DNA from: Fulvia fulva
Taxonomy: Eukaryota > Ascomycota > Dothideomycetes > Mycosphaerellales > Mycosphaerellaceae
DNA length: 64,000 nt
Assembly (NCBI RefSeq): GCF_020509005.1
Contig: NC_063014.1
Location: forward strand, 2,356,001 to 2,420,000
Reading direction: 5' to 3'
A model generated the notes under the pieces. The model saw nothing but the letters and a program-made list of their open reading frames with translations, had not been told where the DNA came from and searched no databases. Each line of letters begins with the position of its first letter. The stretch's first letter is position 1. The position numbers and the translations under genes are program-made. Shown piece by piece: positions 1-12,832 of the stretch.

Positions 1-1121
1 TTATATACGTATAGGTTTAGTGTCTATACTGTTAGTATTTAAAGTATTAGAGGACACGAAAGGATAAGGAGTGCTTTTCTACTATCTTAAGGCTATATTA
101 CTAGATTAGGCCTTATTCTATCGCTAGATCCGCCGCTTTCGCGTCTTATAGCTATACGATTAGCGCCGAGGCCTTCCTACCTTCTCGCTATTTCCTATAG
201 AGCCAAGTCGCCTTCTAGATTAGAGAGTTAAGAGTGACCGGGTTGTCCTCTTAGAGAGTATATAAGTAACCTTAGTTAGTTAGGTCGAACTCCTTAGGTA
301 TATCGTAGACTAGGATCGTAAATTACTTCGTAAAGACCTTCGCTAATACCGTAACCTTAGATACCTACTATAGCTATACCTCTAGGTACCTCCTAGTAGT
401 AGTAGAGCTAGTATAGATCTATAGAGTACCGTTAGACTATTAGTTCACTACGACTACCCCTAGTTAATTAATCCGTTAGGCGAGCTCCTTGTTCGATAGC
501 TTCGTAACTTCGGCCTAGTCTTCCTTTACTATAATACGGATCGTAACTATATCGTACGTTAGGCGGGGGCCTAGTATCGATACCGCGACCGATACCTAGC
601 TATAGGGGTATTAATTCCGGGTGGCCTTACTAATCGCCTAAGACGTCGTCCTTATCTCTTATTACCCTCGGTAATAAGATAGTATAAGCGCCGTACGTAG
701 CTAAGTAATTATTACCTATAGAGACCGGTATAGGAGCTAATCGTTAGTTTCTATACTTTTTACGTCCTTTATAAGTTGCTACTAGTTGTCTTAGAGGAGC
801 TTCGTCTATAGAGCCGTAGGCGCCGGTAGTGCCGTAGCCTAGGCTACTATTACCTAGGAGTGACCTTATATAGCTAGGTACCTCCGCTACGTTTAGAGCT
901 AAAGAAATAGGGTAAAGAGAACTTCGAGCTATCCAAATTAAATAAGGTAGAACTCCCTTAATTCTAGGGGTAGTAGCCTACTTTATAGATCGTTAGAATA
1001 GCCTTAATTAGAGCTTTCGAATGTGTCGTATTTAGCGATATAAGGCGAAAATCGGTTTTCTCGATCCGTAGTTACCCTAAGTTTATAGAGCGTATAGACC
1101 TAAGCGCTAGAAAAGAGGGAG
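1..1121 (-). mobile_element. LINE ORF1 (Gag-like) fragment, Tad1-type, RIP-mutated, cut by window edge
   Basis: The minus strand reads as one frame interrupted only by TAG/TAA codons. Recognisable stretches resemble ORF1 of fungal Tad1-type LINEs: one around 490-180 contains a YDIPKEFDLTN-like motif, the usual conserved patch ahead of the CCHC knuckles, followed by KATWLYRK and a KAADLAIE-like stretch nearer position 100. ORF1 would act as an RNA-binding nucleoprotein for retrotransposition. The knuckles, endonuclease and reverse transcriptase would lie beyond position 1. The 5' end is near 1121, where sequence matching gypsy family C begins, so the LINE probably inserted into that gypsy copy. 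The assignment rests on motif recognition in a decayed frame. Confidence 0.55.
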
Positions 1122-2222
1122 GACTGACTACTCTCTAGCGACTAGATACGCGATTAGCTAAAGCCTTCGTACGCCGGATTTACGACCTTTATAAGTACCT
1201 TTAAGAAAATATACGGATATTATAAGCTCTCTAAGCTAAAGTAGTAAACCGCTACCGAAGCATCCCGCTAGACTATAAAGTAGGCGACTAGGTATACCTA
1301 AGCACTAAGAATATCCGTACGACTCGACTATCTAAGAAGCTCGATAGAAGATACGCTAGCCCGTACTAGATTATAGAAGTTATACTAGCTAAGCTCTTAT
1401 ATAAACTAAGATTATCGGACGCTATAGTAGGACTCGATAACTACTTTTACACCTTATTACTTTAGCGAGCCGATCATCCCGACTTCCTACGACTCGAAGG
1501 CTAGTATCTAGTACTACTACCGCCGATAACTATCGAGCCCGACACTACCGAAGCCGATATAGTCGCTAGTATAGTCGTAACACCTATATATATATAAGGT
1601 AGAGAAGATCTTAGATATATATACCCGTAAGCGAGTAGGCAAAGTAAAGAAGGGGTAGAAGCGTAAAGTAGATACTTAGTATAAGGTAAAATGGCTTAGA
1701 TATTAGAATAAGGAGGATAGTAATACCTAGTAACCGGCTAAGAATATGTTTCAACACGCGGCCGCCGCTATTATAGACTTTTACTATAACCGGCCGGAGT
1801 TATCTACGCCTATAGGCTTCGTAGCTCTATCTAATTAGGTTCCCCTAAGTATTTCTCGAAGGGAGCCGGTCGCGGATAGGCTAGTTATAGATAGACTAGA
1901 TATAGATATATTACTAGATAATAATAAGGTATTAGAGGATAATTAGACTTTCGTACGGTTATAGAGTAGTACGGGCAAGTAGCCGTATAAGATAGATAAC
2001 GCTTAGAGGACTAAGACGCGTTTTAAGAGGAGGGGTACTATTACGGACAGCCCGCGACCCCTTACTATAGCTACGTCGGCCTAGGTAAACCGCGGACCTT
2101 CCGTATCGGGTTAGCTCGGCTTAGCTTTACTTTATAACTTCGCCGCGCCTCGCGCTCCTCTTTCGTAGCTTCGTAGAACAATAACTCTCTTATTCGGACC
2201 CTATAGTACGCGCGCCCTTATA
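1122..2222 (+). mobile_element. Ty3/gypsy family C, 3' fragment (integrase tail, chromodomain region, 3' LTR), RIP-mutated
   Basis: This segment aligns, on the opposite strand, with the pol 3' end of element C (8380-7215): the same sequence order runs from the integrase C-terminal region through the charged linker into the LTR. It keeps a polypurine tract (about 2024-2035) directly before a 184-bp LTR. Everything 5' of the integrase tail is missing; the LINE at 1-1121 abuts the break. It is more heavily mutated and more diverged than C. Coding potential is lost through many TAG/TAA codons. Confidence 0.8.
2039..2222 (+). repeat. 3' LTR of family C fragment
   Basis: 184 bp, the same length as both LTRs of element C and matching their reverse complement. 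Starts TATTACGG (from TGTTACGG/TGTCACGG by a TpG change) and ends CCCTTATA. It has several C-to-T type changes relative to the C LTRs. Confidence 0.9.
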
Positions 2223-2542
2223 ACGGACCTTCTTCTAGGTATATAGTCTCTTCGTAGCGATAGCTACTTCTCTTACGATATTCTCTTATACTTTAGTATA
2301 TAGCTTACTATCGCGGTATTAGTTTAGCTCTATCTTAAGGTAGTAGTTAAAAAGTAGGACTCTATTAAGATAAGACCTAAGTTATCTCTATAGAAAGCGC
2401 CCTTTATTTTCGTTATCTACTATATTAATATCTTATAATTATAATGATCATGACTACGTAAAGAGTTACGACTCGGTAAATAAGGACTATATCTACTACG
2501 AGGGCTCGAATAGTAGTAATAGTAACCGATTATCGTCGTAGT
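2223..2542. other. Unassigned 320-bp spacer between two LTR elements
   Basis: AT-rich, CpA-poor sequence between the family C 3' LTR and the 5' LTR of element A. I see no open frame, no terminal repeats and no match to other parts of the window. It is probably RIP-mutated remnant sequence. Confidence 0.6.
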
Positions 2543-2738
2543 TATTACGGTATAGCCCTACGGCCTACGGCCTTCGGGTCACGTGACTTCGTGAACATAA
2601 CGTAATACCTCGGCTCGGCGAACGTCGCGCTTATCTTCGATACGCGCCTTAGCTAGAACTTCTCTTCTCCGTAGAACTTATTTAATCACTTAGCTACGAC
2701 ACCCTTTTACCTACCGAGAGTAGCCTAGACCCGTATTA
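2543..2738 (+). repeat. 5' LTR of element A
   Basis: 196 bp. Starts TATTACGG (TGTTACGG in the 3' copy) and ends CCCGTATTA. It contains a CACGTGAC motif and a pyrimidine-rich TTCTCTTCTCC block shared with the other three LTRs of this family at 21627, 46978 and 59768. Confidence 0.92.
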
Positions 2739-2899
2739 TTAAGTTCTACTACTCTAAATCCCTCTATAGTAAGTACGCGTATTATCGGCGGGATTACCGA
2801 CCGGTTTACGACACTTTAGTAGGAGTTAGTAAATAAGACCCTAAGTTCGAGGCGGATTATAGTAGTATAATCGGGTGTCCTATATATATAGGAAGTATA

Positions 2900-5060
2900 T
2901 AGAAGAGGAGGATACGATATAGTTAGTCGTAGACACTTTCGTAGGAGTTCGTCGAGATACGTAGGATCAATATTAATATCTACCGAACCGTCGAGGATTT
3001 AAGACAGCCGCGACTATAGCTACCGATAATTACGAACCGTAACCGTAGTAGACCTAATAGAATAATAGAAGTTAGACTATAGTCGATAGCTAAGATCAGA
3101 CCTACTAGATACGATAAGCGACGGCGGGTTAATAGTAGAAGACGGAAATCACGTATACGACTCTTAAGACTAAGTACGACCGGCGTGAGCGTATTTACTA
3201 ATAAGATAGAGGACAGGATGTATCGTCGAGAGCAGATAGGTAGGGAGGCTAGTACGCGCCGCTCGACCTATCGTATACTATACCCCTAGATCCTATAGAA
3301 GATAGTAAAGGCGCTTAGTTCCGATACGATCTATAAGTATTTAAGCTATATACCTACAAAGAGTTAGCGGCGTCAGTTAAGAAGAGACCTAAAGCTTAGC
3401 TTAATGTCCTCGACTTTAGGATATAGATATATACTTATAGTAAGGCCTTACTTAAGAACTCTCGCGACCGAGTTATTAACCTAACGGGTAAGAAAGTCAA
3501 CCTCGAGGCAGCCCTTTAGTAAGAAAAGGAGGACTCGGAAGAAGCGGCGGGCATTATTAAAGGTCTGACCGTTCAGAACGAGGAAAAGGATAGGCGAATC
3601 TAAGAACTAGAAGCTAAGGTATAGACTAAGGACGGCGATACGGAAGATGCTATAGCAGAAATCGAGAGCCTATAAGAGGATAACAACACTTAGCGTAGGT
3701 TAGTCGAGAGTCTAAAGTAGCGTATTAAGGAGCTCGAAGCACTTTAGAAGTAATAGTAATAGCCGAAGAGACTAACGACACTAGCTCGCTAGCCCTCTAA
3801 GCTACGCGCCCTCCTAGATTTACGAAAGAAGGACGTAGGAAACACTCTAGGTGTTCGCGTCAATACGTATATAGAGAAAGTCCTACTACGAGAGCTCGGA
3901 ACTACGCTACTATAACGTACGGCTAGCGCGCTAGGCGGGCGTAGGCAAGAAGTCGAATTTATAGGTATTAATAACTTCGAGACCGCTTACGACAATAGCA
4001 TCCGTAATATACGTACATCGACTCTATACTAGTTGATATTAGGGGGTCTCGGTAGGTTCGGCGACGCTAATAATACGCCTAATCTATACGCGCGTCCTTT
4101 TACCCCTACCCTAACTCTAGGTACGTAGTCTATAAAGTCTATTAACATATCTTAGAAGAACCCTATTAAGGTTCTACCTGTCTTCTACGCCGACCTAAAG
4201 GAAGACAAGGTCAGCTATATTAAGTAGCGTAAGAAGGTTAGCGAGTACCTACTTATAGAACCTAATTAATCGGATACCGAATTATATATTATGTTCTATA
4301 GCCTAGTAGGTACGAACGCTCTCGGCCGTATTCGACCTTATAAGCCCACTATTAAGCATTAGAATAAGGCTCTCGAGATCCTCGACTTATTATATAGCGA
4401 CTACTTCGAGAAGCGTCGTTACCGTAAGGCCTTTTACGAACTCGAATAGAAGTAGGGTAAGAAGTTTAACCTCTTCTATACGAAGTTTTCCGAGTATACG
4501 TACTACCTTAGGAAGTATACTACTAAGGACGGGCGCGAAGAACTAATAGAGAACCTTAAGGAGAAGATTCTTCTACGTCTACGCGCGAAGATCGCGGGTA
4601 TACGGTTTAGGAGCCTAACCGAGATAGAAGATACTCTCCGTAATATCGAGATCGACCTCGACGATATACCGCGCTAGTAGTAGTAACTACCCGGTAAGAA
4701 GCTAAGTAGAGGAGGCTAGACCGGTAGCTAAGGTAATACGCGACTAGGTTCCTCTAGTAGTACTAGAGACGGCGGCGGCGGTCGAGGACCTATAGGTAAG
4801 CCGCGTAGCGAGCGTATAGACGAGAAGGTGTACTAGTAGTACGATATAGTAGCCGCTAAGCGTGCTAGCTTGACATATTGTAAGCTTACGAAGGATAAAG
4901 CGGCGTACTAGAAGGATAAGACGTTCTACTACGTATATAAGAGCCCGGACTATAACTAGTAGTACCGATCTTACGAATAGTTCTAGTTCCGTAAGGGTAA
5001 TACTAGAGGTAACGTAGCTACTACGGTCGACTAGAACCTTATCGACTTCGAACCCTAATA
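2900..5060 (+). pseudogene. Gag region of element A, RIP-inactivated
   Basis: A plus-strand frame interrupted by TAG/TAA runs through the region. About 3500-3760 reads as a Glu/Lys/Leu-rich stretch typical of a coiled coil. About 4170-4680 resembles a retrotransposon Gag core, beginning with a PVFYADLKEDK-like motif. A degraded Cys-rich stretch follows near 4870-4960. Gag would form the virus-like particle. Element A' carries the same region on the minus strand at about 57,450-59,600, with the same order and spacing. Exact limits cannot be set because the ends are mutated. Confidence 0.6.
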
Positions 5061-5299
5061 ATAGAGAAACGGGGTAACTCTAGACTAAGGCGTATAGTTT
5101 AGAGTGTAGCTATTATTGCTATAGCTAACATTACGCCTAGTAAGGATCCTCCTAAGAATATCTACGAGCACCTTACGTTAGAAGAACCGAGTATATATCC
5201 GTTAGACAAAGGCCCGCTAGGGATATTAGAACCTACGCCGATACCCTAGTAACGAAACAAAAAGGTTAACCTACTATAGCGGTAGACTTCGGAGGTAGA

Positions 5300-7030
5300 T
5301 ATGCCTAAGGTTATAGATATCGAGACTATAAAGGTCGGAGTAATCAAAGTCGACATCCCGCTACGTAGTGATCGTCTTATTATATACGGTACCGTTAAAG
5401 GCAAGCCTACTAGATGCCTAGTAGATCTAGGCGTATAGTCGATCTTTTGTAGTACGAAGTTTATAAAGGATTGTGATCGGACAAAGCTACCTACTCTATT
5501 TAAAATCGGTATAGTAGACCCGTCTAAGAAGAACGAAGCTATAGAGTACGTAAAAGCGACTCTAGACCTAAACGGTTACGTCGAAGAATTGAACTACTTT
5601 GTTACCGGCATTAAGTATGACTTTATTCTTAGTATACCGTAGGTATAGAAGCACCTACTAGACTTTGGGAACTAGACGAACACCGTTACGTTCACGTCTT
5701 ACTATAGAGACTATTACGAAAGAATACTAACGACGGTATACTATTAACTAGAAAAACAAGCTCGGTAGTAATAGCGTACCGATCGGATAGACGTAGCGGC
5801 AATTATAGGCATTGACATCTCGTCTATAAGTACTACGGAGGCCGTAGAATGTCTAGAAGATTGGCTTAAAGAGGGCTAATAACTATAAGAAGGCTACCTA
5901 ACTTAGGAGTAGAATGACGACGCGCTACCTATAACTAAGGAGGAGGCTATAGAAGAACTTAGTAAATAGCTCAGCGCTATAGTAGCGTCCGACTTCTAAT
6001 AATATATAAAAGGCAAAGACGAAGTAGACCTAGATATATTGCTTCCGCGTAAATTCAAGTCGCGACGTAAGGCCTTCGTTCTACGTATAGGAGACGATAC
6101 CTTACCTCCTTATCGTAAAGGAGACGACCTCGCTATCGACTTTGACCTAGGTACTAAGCTGCCTTTCGCTCGACTATATCTAATGAGGCTATAGGAGCTC
6201 GAAGTCGTAAAGAAGTATATCGACGACTTAAAGACGAAAGGCAAAATTAGAGAAAGCACCTTACGTATCACATTGCTAGTCATTATTATTAGAAAGCTAG
6301 GTAGTAGACTACGCGTCTACGTAGACTATAGAGTAGTCAACGCTATTACGATCAAGAACTGATACCCTATCCCGTAGGTTCGAGAGACACTATAGCGAAT
6401 AAGCGGGTACTAATACTTTACCGTACTCGATGTCGTTACTACCTTTAATAAACTACGTATCCGAGTAGGCGACGAATAGAAGACTATATTCACCTTACGG
6501 TATAGAACCTTTAAGTACCTAGTAGTGCCCTTCGGATTATATAACGCTCCTAGCGTCTTCTAGGCCTATATTAACAAAGCCCTAAGGCCTTACCTTAACG
6601 ACTTCGTTACCGTATACCTTAATAATACGATCGTCTTTAATAGTATAAGAGAGGAGTATATAGAATATATACTCAAGGTACTAGACTGCTTTATCGATAC
6701 TAAACTACTATTAGACATCGCGAAGAGTAAGTTTTTCTAGAAGGAAGTCAAGTACCTTAGTCTAATTATTACTACCGAAGGTATTAAGATAGACCTAAAG
6801 AAGATTAAGACGATCCTCGAGTAGGAGATACCTAGAAGCGTAAAGGACGTCCTTTCCTTCCTCGGCCTTACGAAGTTCTATCGAAGGTTTATAGAAGGCT
6901 TCTCGAACATCGTACTACCTATAACTACTCTTACGAAGGGGGTCGGTAGTAAGGACAAGTTAAAGCGACCTACGAAATACACTTAGAACTAGACACTAGA
7001 GTGCTAGCAAGCTTTTAATAGGCTTAAGGC
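5300..7030 (+). pseudogene. Pol of element A, first part: protease and reverse transcriptase
   Basis: Around 5400-5450 a LVD-x-G-QS stretch corresponds to the aspartic protease active site (LVDSGAQS in relatives). The reverse transcriptase runs about 6130-6830 with VDYR, the LDV block, and VPFG-YNAPS. The catalytic YxDD box near 6610 reads YLNN, while A' still reads YLDN, so both Asp-to-Asn changes fit TpG-to-TpA mutation. An FLGLTKFYRRFI motif near 6860-6890 marks the start of the connection/RNase H region. The frame is broken by TAG/TAA. Element C interrupts at 7031 and the frame resumes at 13022. Confidence 0.82.
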
Positions 7031-7214
7031 TATAAGGGCGCGCGTACTATAGGGTCCGGGAGAGATAGTTGTTGTTCTACGAAGCTACGAAAGAGGAGCG
7101 CGAGGTGCGGCGAAGTTATAAAGCAAAGCCAAGCCGCGCTAACCCGATGCGGAAGGTCCGCGGCTCAGCCGGGCCGACGTAGCTATAGTGGGGGGTCGCG
7201 GGCTGCCCGTGACA
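7031..7214 (-). repeat. 3' LTR of element C
   Basis: 184 bp, identical to the other LTR except at the second base of its outer end (TATAAG here, TGTAAG there) and near the inner end (GTGACA here, GTAACA there). Confidence 0.95.
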
Positions 7215-7786
7215 GTACCCCCCTTCCCAAAACACGCCTCAGTCCTCTAAGCGTTATCCACCTTATAAGGCCACTTGCCTGTCGAGCTCCATAATCGCGC
7301 GAACGCCTAATCAATCTCTAGTGCCCTGTCGTCATCCGATAACATCGCATTCGCTCTATCAAGACCATCCTCGACCGGCTTCCTTCGAGAAACATGTTGC
7401 CTAGTTAGCTAGCTTACCCTAGACCTAAGTCTGTCTTCGGCTAGCACTCGCGTATGATCCTTATGACCAGAGTTGGGTATCATTATAGGCTCCACAGGCT
7501 CCACTCGAGTATAGAGCATGTGCGGAGCAGATTCTATTAGAGGTAAGGCTCGAGTCGACTTATTCGTAACGGTATCTCTGTTAATCCTGATCGTGTTGAG
7601 TCCGAGCACCTTAGCGTCTAGCGGTGACTAGTCAGATAGAGCTACGAAACCTGCAGGCGTAGACAACTCCGGCCGGTTATAGTGAAAGTCTACAATAGCG
7701 GCGGCTGCCCTCGTAAACAGGTCCTTAGTAGGTTGCCAAGTTTCACCATCCTCTATGTCCTGATATCCGACCTATCGTACCTTGTA

Positions 7787-9930
7787 CTATGTATCGACCT
7801 TGCGCTTATGCCCCTTCTTCACCTTCCTAGCACGCTTCCTCGTGTACATATCTAAGATCTTGTCCACCTCGTACTCGGTCGCCGCGGGTGCTACTATGAT
7901 GTCGGCCTCGGCATTAGCTTCCGTCGTGTTAGGAACTATGACTACGGGTGGCGGTGGTACAAGGTGCTGTCCCTCTAGCGGCGGTAGGTCAGCATCGTCG
8001 GCGCGCTGTAATAGCGACGTATAGAAACAGTTGTCGAGTCTAGCTAACGTATCGGAGAGCTTTAGCTTATAGGAGAGCTTCGAGGGCATGACTTCTACGA
8101 TCTAGTATAGTCTAGTATATCGTCGATCCAGTTTCTTAGAAGGGCGTGTCGTACGGATGTTCTTCGTGCTAAGGAACACCTAATCGCCTACCTTATAGTC
8201 GGGCGAGATACGGCGATATCGGTTAGCGGCCTCAGCTTGTAAGGCTTAGGACATTCTTATGTTCTCTTAGAGGAACTGATGCAGCTCGTAAAGGCGTCGG
8301 GCGAATGCTTCGGCGGATTTGCTATCGAGTCGCTAAAGAGTCGTCATCTAGCGGCGATCCCCGCCTACCTACAAGTCGATACGTTCCGTAAACTCGGGGT
8401 TATATCCAAGGTTTGCGTAGAAAGGTAAAACACCGGTAGTCTCTAACACGTGGTTGTTAATAGCAAACTGAGCTAGGCATAGCCATTCAGCCTAGTCGCT
8501 CTATGCCTCATTGACGTAGGCGCGTAAGTACTGTTCTATATTCTGATTAGTACGCTTAGACTAACCGTCCGTCTCGGGGTGATATAATGAACTTAGCTTA
8601 CGTTGAATCCGTAGCATCTTATATAGCTGCTTCTAGAAAGTTGCGATGAACTGTTTCCCTCTATCCGAGGTGATCGTGTCCGGGAGCCCACGTCGACTGA
8701 ATACGTGCTTCAAGAACAGGCGCGCTGCATTCTTCGCCGTCATAGCTCTAATAGGAATAAGTTCCACTTCTTTCGTCAGGCGGTCCGTAACGGTTATAAT
8801 GTTGTTATAAGTCATGCCGTCGAGTTCGCTGTCTAGCAAGTCTACTATAAAGTCGACTGATATGGTTGGTCAGCGGCGATACGAGTCGCGAGAACGCTTC
8901 GATAAACCGTCTGTAGAAGTTGGCGAAGCCTAGGAACGCCTATACATCCTTTAGGTTGGTTAGAGCCTCCTAGCTTTAGATACATTCCAGCTTGTCGGGG
9001 TCCATTTCAATGCCTTCTGGCGTGATGATTAGGCCTAGGTATTTGACTCTCTGCTGATGAAATTCGCATTTGTTAATATCTACGGTCAACCCGGCATCGC
9101 GTAGTTTTGTCAAAACCTTCGTTACGTGCTCGATATGCTCTTCGAGTATGTCGCTAAAAATCAGCATATCATCTAGGTATGCCGACACGAAGTCGTTAAG
9201 GTGTTCCTATAACACACTGTTAATGTACGACTGAAACGATGCCGGGCCGTTTTATAGACCAAACGGTAAGACTAGACATTCGTACACTCCGTACCGCGTG
9301 GCGAACGCTATTAGCCATTCATGCCCTTCGGCAATGCGAAGCTTATTAAAGGCTGCGACGATGTCTAGCTTCGTGAAGTACCTCTTGCTATACATCCTGT
9401 TAAGGGTTTCCTAGATCAAAGGTATAGGGTACCTGTTCTTGATGGTTTATTACATTCAGCCCTCGATAGTCAATACACACTCGGAGTCCTCCTCCTGGCT
9501 TGCGTACTACTAGAACAGGAGCTGGGGACTGGCTTGTCTTCTGACTAGCTTTGCGGACTTTCCCTTCGCTCTCCTACTCAGTGACCTATTTCTTGACTGC
9601 TTCATTCTCTTGCGGTACAAGCCCATAGGGTTTGCGGTAAGGAGGCTCTTATAGGCCGTCGGGCTTGATGTGGATCTCATAGTCAATGCCCGGCCTATAA
9701 GGCGGGAGCCCTTTATAGTCTTTAGCTAAGAACGCGTCCGCAATATAATAGTACTCGGGCGGAAGCTTCTCCTTCGGGTTGTGGTTGAATTGCTTGTTCA
9801 GGAACTGATCAAGATCGTCAGCTGACATTGCGCTTAGCTTCAACTCGCCGTTACTGTCCGTTTTGCTAGACTCGTTGCCAGTGGGTAGAATGTAGAAGCA
9901 CTCGGCCCTAGGCCGGTGCGTATACATCTC
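7787..9930 (-). pseudogene. Pol of element C: reverse transcriptase, partial integrase, C-terminal region
   Basis: Minus-strand fragments in order: 9927-9649, the pre-RT region with PPEYYYIADAFLAKDYKGLPP; 9188-8976, reverse transcriptase with an intact YLDD box and CEFHQQRVKYLGL; 8839-8633, integrase core with a first Asp in SVDFIVDL just upstream, TDRLTKEVELIPI and a second Asp in TSDRGKQF; 8089-7787, a C-terminal region ahead of the chromodomain-like tail. About 1.2-1.4 kb expected between RT and integrase core (RNase H, H2C2 zinc domain) is absent: FYRRFIEAFSRLVSPLT joins directly to the integrase core near 8862. Remaining stops are mostly TAG. Plainly a non-functional pol. Confidence 0.85.
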
Positions 9931-10599
9931 CTAAGCGTAACGACTGACGCCTTGACAGTCCACTTTCTTATCGTCGTCTATATATAAGGACGAGACGTTC
10001 AACTCCGCCCCTACTACCGTAAATCCTAGCGACTCCCCGGTGAAGGGCTCTAGTCCGTATTTCGTGCGTTGCCGGTGTTAGTAGTTTAGGGACTGAACTG
10101 TTGTCGAAGTCTTCCTACGAAGACAGTGACTAAAGCAGTAGTCTGATCTAAGGGCCACTTCGCCGGTTTCCTAGAAGATGTTAGGGTTGTACTGGCTCAA
10201 CTAAGGCAGGCCGAGGACGATCTCGTATTCGAGGTCGGTCACGTAGCACATCATTTGCTCGTAATAATGACCGCCGATAACAACGTCGACTAAGGCTACG
10301 TGTGTGATACGTCTGGCACTCGCCTTCCTATCGCCTAGTGTCAAGTTCTTGCTCTGAACTAGGGGTATCAGAGGGATGTTATGTTTGCATGTGTATTTCT
10401 AATCGAGAAAGAGAGAGGTTGAAGCAGAATCTAGTAGGCCTCGTGCCTTTCCATTTTGTATCATTACAGGCAGTACTATATAAGGGTGTACATCCGGCAA
10501 CTATAGTTCTAATACACAGGCCGATATCTTAAGTTCTCCGCCATAGTCCGTCTCTTACATTCTGTGCCTCTCGATCTTATGCTCTTTCTGATTCTTGTT

Positions 10600-12635
10600 C
10601 TAACTACTGTCTGCTACACTTAGGCAGTGGCCCCGGCATTTCCCTGCTCGGTAGCGAGGGCGCTCAAGTTCGGAGTTACGTTACGTGGTCGAGGTGGGCG
10701 GTAGTCGCCGTCGTAGCCGTACATCTCGCACTCGGGGTTGCTAGTAACATATAGTCCGGTACGGCAACGGAAGTACTTGCCCTGCTTCTTTAGATCTTCG
10801 CGACCCTCGCGGTTGAGCGGTGGCAGATTCTAAAGGTGTGCTAGCAAGTCTTCCTTCTTCTTAATGCCTAAGTACTGTGGTGGGCGTTATACGATCGTGC
10901 CGGTCGCGCTAGCTACGGTAGCTATAGCAGTCATTACGTTACTAGTAGGGCCTAGGTTCTAGTTACCTCCTCCGCCGCCACCACGAGGGCGGTTGTTATC
11001 CTGCTAAGGGTACAGCTGCTCGGTCTCGTAGAAGGTCTCGTCTAACTCGGTACACTCCTTAATGATATCCTACATACTGTTTAGGCAACGGTTGACCTCT
11101 CGGTCGCCGAATGTCTTAACGAAGTACTTACGGTTCAGGCGGTTACGGAAAAGCATCAGCTCGGTGTCATCCCCCCAGTCTATCTAGGCACGCAACTTCG
11201 AGTAACGTGCGAAGAATGCGACAAAGGATTCCTTCTGCTGCTACTTACAGGTTATAATATCGACTGTAGCCTTTGTAGCTTCGTTCCGGGTGCCGTACTA
11301 TCGCGTTATCTAGTCTAGTAGCTCCTCGCCGGTACTGAACTCGTTATATAACTAATGTCCTAGGATAGGGATGCGTGGCTTAATAGTAGTCTAGACTTCA
11401 CTATTAGTCTATCTATATAGGAAGCGGAGGGCATCCTACTTAGTACGGAAGGTCGCTACTATAAGCTTTAGTAGGATGTTCGTATACTAACTATCGAAAG
11501 ATAGGTCGGCATCGTTCTCGAACTTCTTAGGATCTGGCACTCCCTTGCCGATCTCTATACTACGCTCTAAGGTACGGTCGATGTTGATAAGACGCTCGGT
11601 AAGGTCTACTAGCGGTGTCTATATGCGATTAGTGCGTCCTCCTCTAGTACGCACCGTCTCTTAGCGCTGGTTACGGCGGCGATTGTCGCGGCCTCGATCC
11701 TTGTCCTTGTCGCTACGGCCTAGGCCGTCATCATCATCGTCATCTCTACTACCACCCCTACCGCCCCCGGCAGCGGCTTTACGATATATACGCTGAAGCT
11801 TCTCGAGGGAGGTCTCTCGCGGGTAAGAGCGCGAGCGTGACGGACCACGGCCTCGACGCCTATCACCGTTAGTAGTGTTGTCCTCTATAGCTTAGAGTCG
11901 AGTCTTCAAGTCATTAATCTCCTTCTATAACGCCTAGTTTATGCTCTTAGCATCTTATGCCTTCTTCTTCTCCTTTTCGCTAAGATCGTGAAATTATTTG
12001 CACAGATTATTAGCTTGCTTATACTTGTCCTAGACCTGCTTTATCTTGGCTAGGTCTAGTGCGTTCTTGAGATCCTGTGCTATCTTCTATAAGGCGGACT
12101 TCTCGGTTCTGAGCATCTGACAGATACGGTCGTATTCGGCGTAGAGGTTGCGGTACTAGTCGTTCTAGAGGGCGTTTGCACGTTATAGAACGTCGACTTG
12201 CTCGGTAGCGGTCTACGCGGTGTGGAATCCTCGTAGGATGAAGTCGTACAAAGTCTTAGGATGGTCTCGGACCAACTCGGCGAGGTCGTTCGCGTCGACG
12301 TTCTGGAAATCGCTAGCGGCGATATGTTCGGCTTCGTCGAGGGAGTAGTAAATAGGTAGTGTATCGTCGCTGCCCTTCTCCTAGTACTCCTTTGGCTCGT
12401 AGAGTTCTATGAAGTCAATAGCGCCTCTCTGTTCCCTGTCGAGTGCCTTCTCCTATACTACATCCAACTCCTGCTAAAGAGCGACGCCGGTGTCAATCGT
12501 AACACGCCGGTCGTCATCTTGAGTCTAGGGCTATAGAAAAGATAAGAGATCTGGGAAAAGAGATATGCGCTTGCCTAAGGGCTTTGCCGGTAGTAGCATG
12601 CCGTTCTGGGTCTGTGAGTCCTGCTGACTCGTCAT
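10600..12635 (-). pseudogene. Gag region of element C
   Basis: Begins at an ATG (complement of 12633-12635) about 200 bp inside the 5' LTR. The N-terminus reads MTSQQDSQTQNGMLLPAKP. It continues with stretches such as SLDEAEHIAASDFQNVDAND broken by TAG codons (Q or W positions), a charged coiled-coil-like segment at about 12,200-11,900, and a CCHC-like region near 10,760-10,700 (FRCRTG..CEMYGYDG). The role would be the particle coat. No frameshift or TGA stop was noted; the lesions look like RIP. Confidence 0.7.
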
Positions 12636-12832
12636 AGTGTAGTTGTCAACGCGACCTGTCGCTGTCGCTAAGGTCTTCGCGGCGTTGACTTCCCTAGGCA
12701 TCTACGCACTCAGCGCCTTACCGTGTTCTGCTGCCCGCTCGTAGTCGCGTGTTCTTTGGTTCTATAAGTCTGTTCCTATTGTTACGCGTCCCTTACCTAG
12801 ATCCGTGATCTGGGTAGGCAGGTCGAACAAAC

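Noticed and set aside
7409..7609. 66-codon minus-strand frame next to the element C 3' LTR
   Set aside because: It lies in the C 3' internal region downstream of the chromodomain part; no start context or motif supports a separate gene.
10338..10532. 64-codon plus-strand frame in element C
   Set aside because: Antisense to the gag/pol junction of C; Cys-rich by chance.
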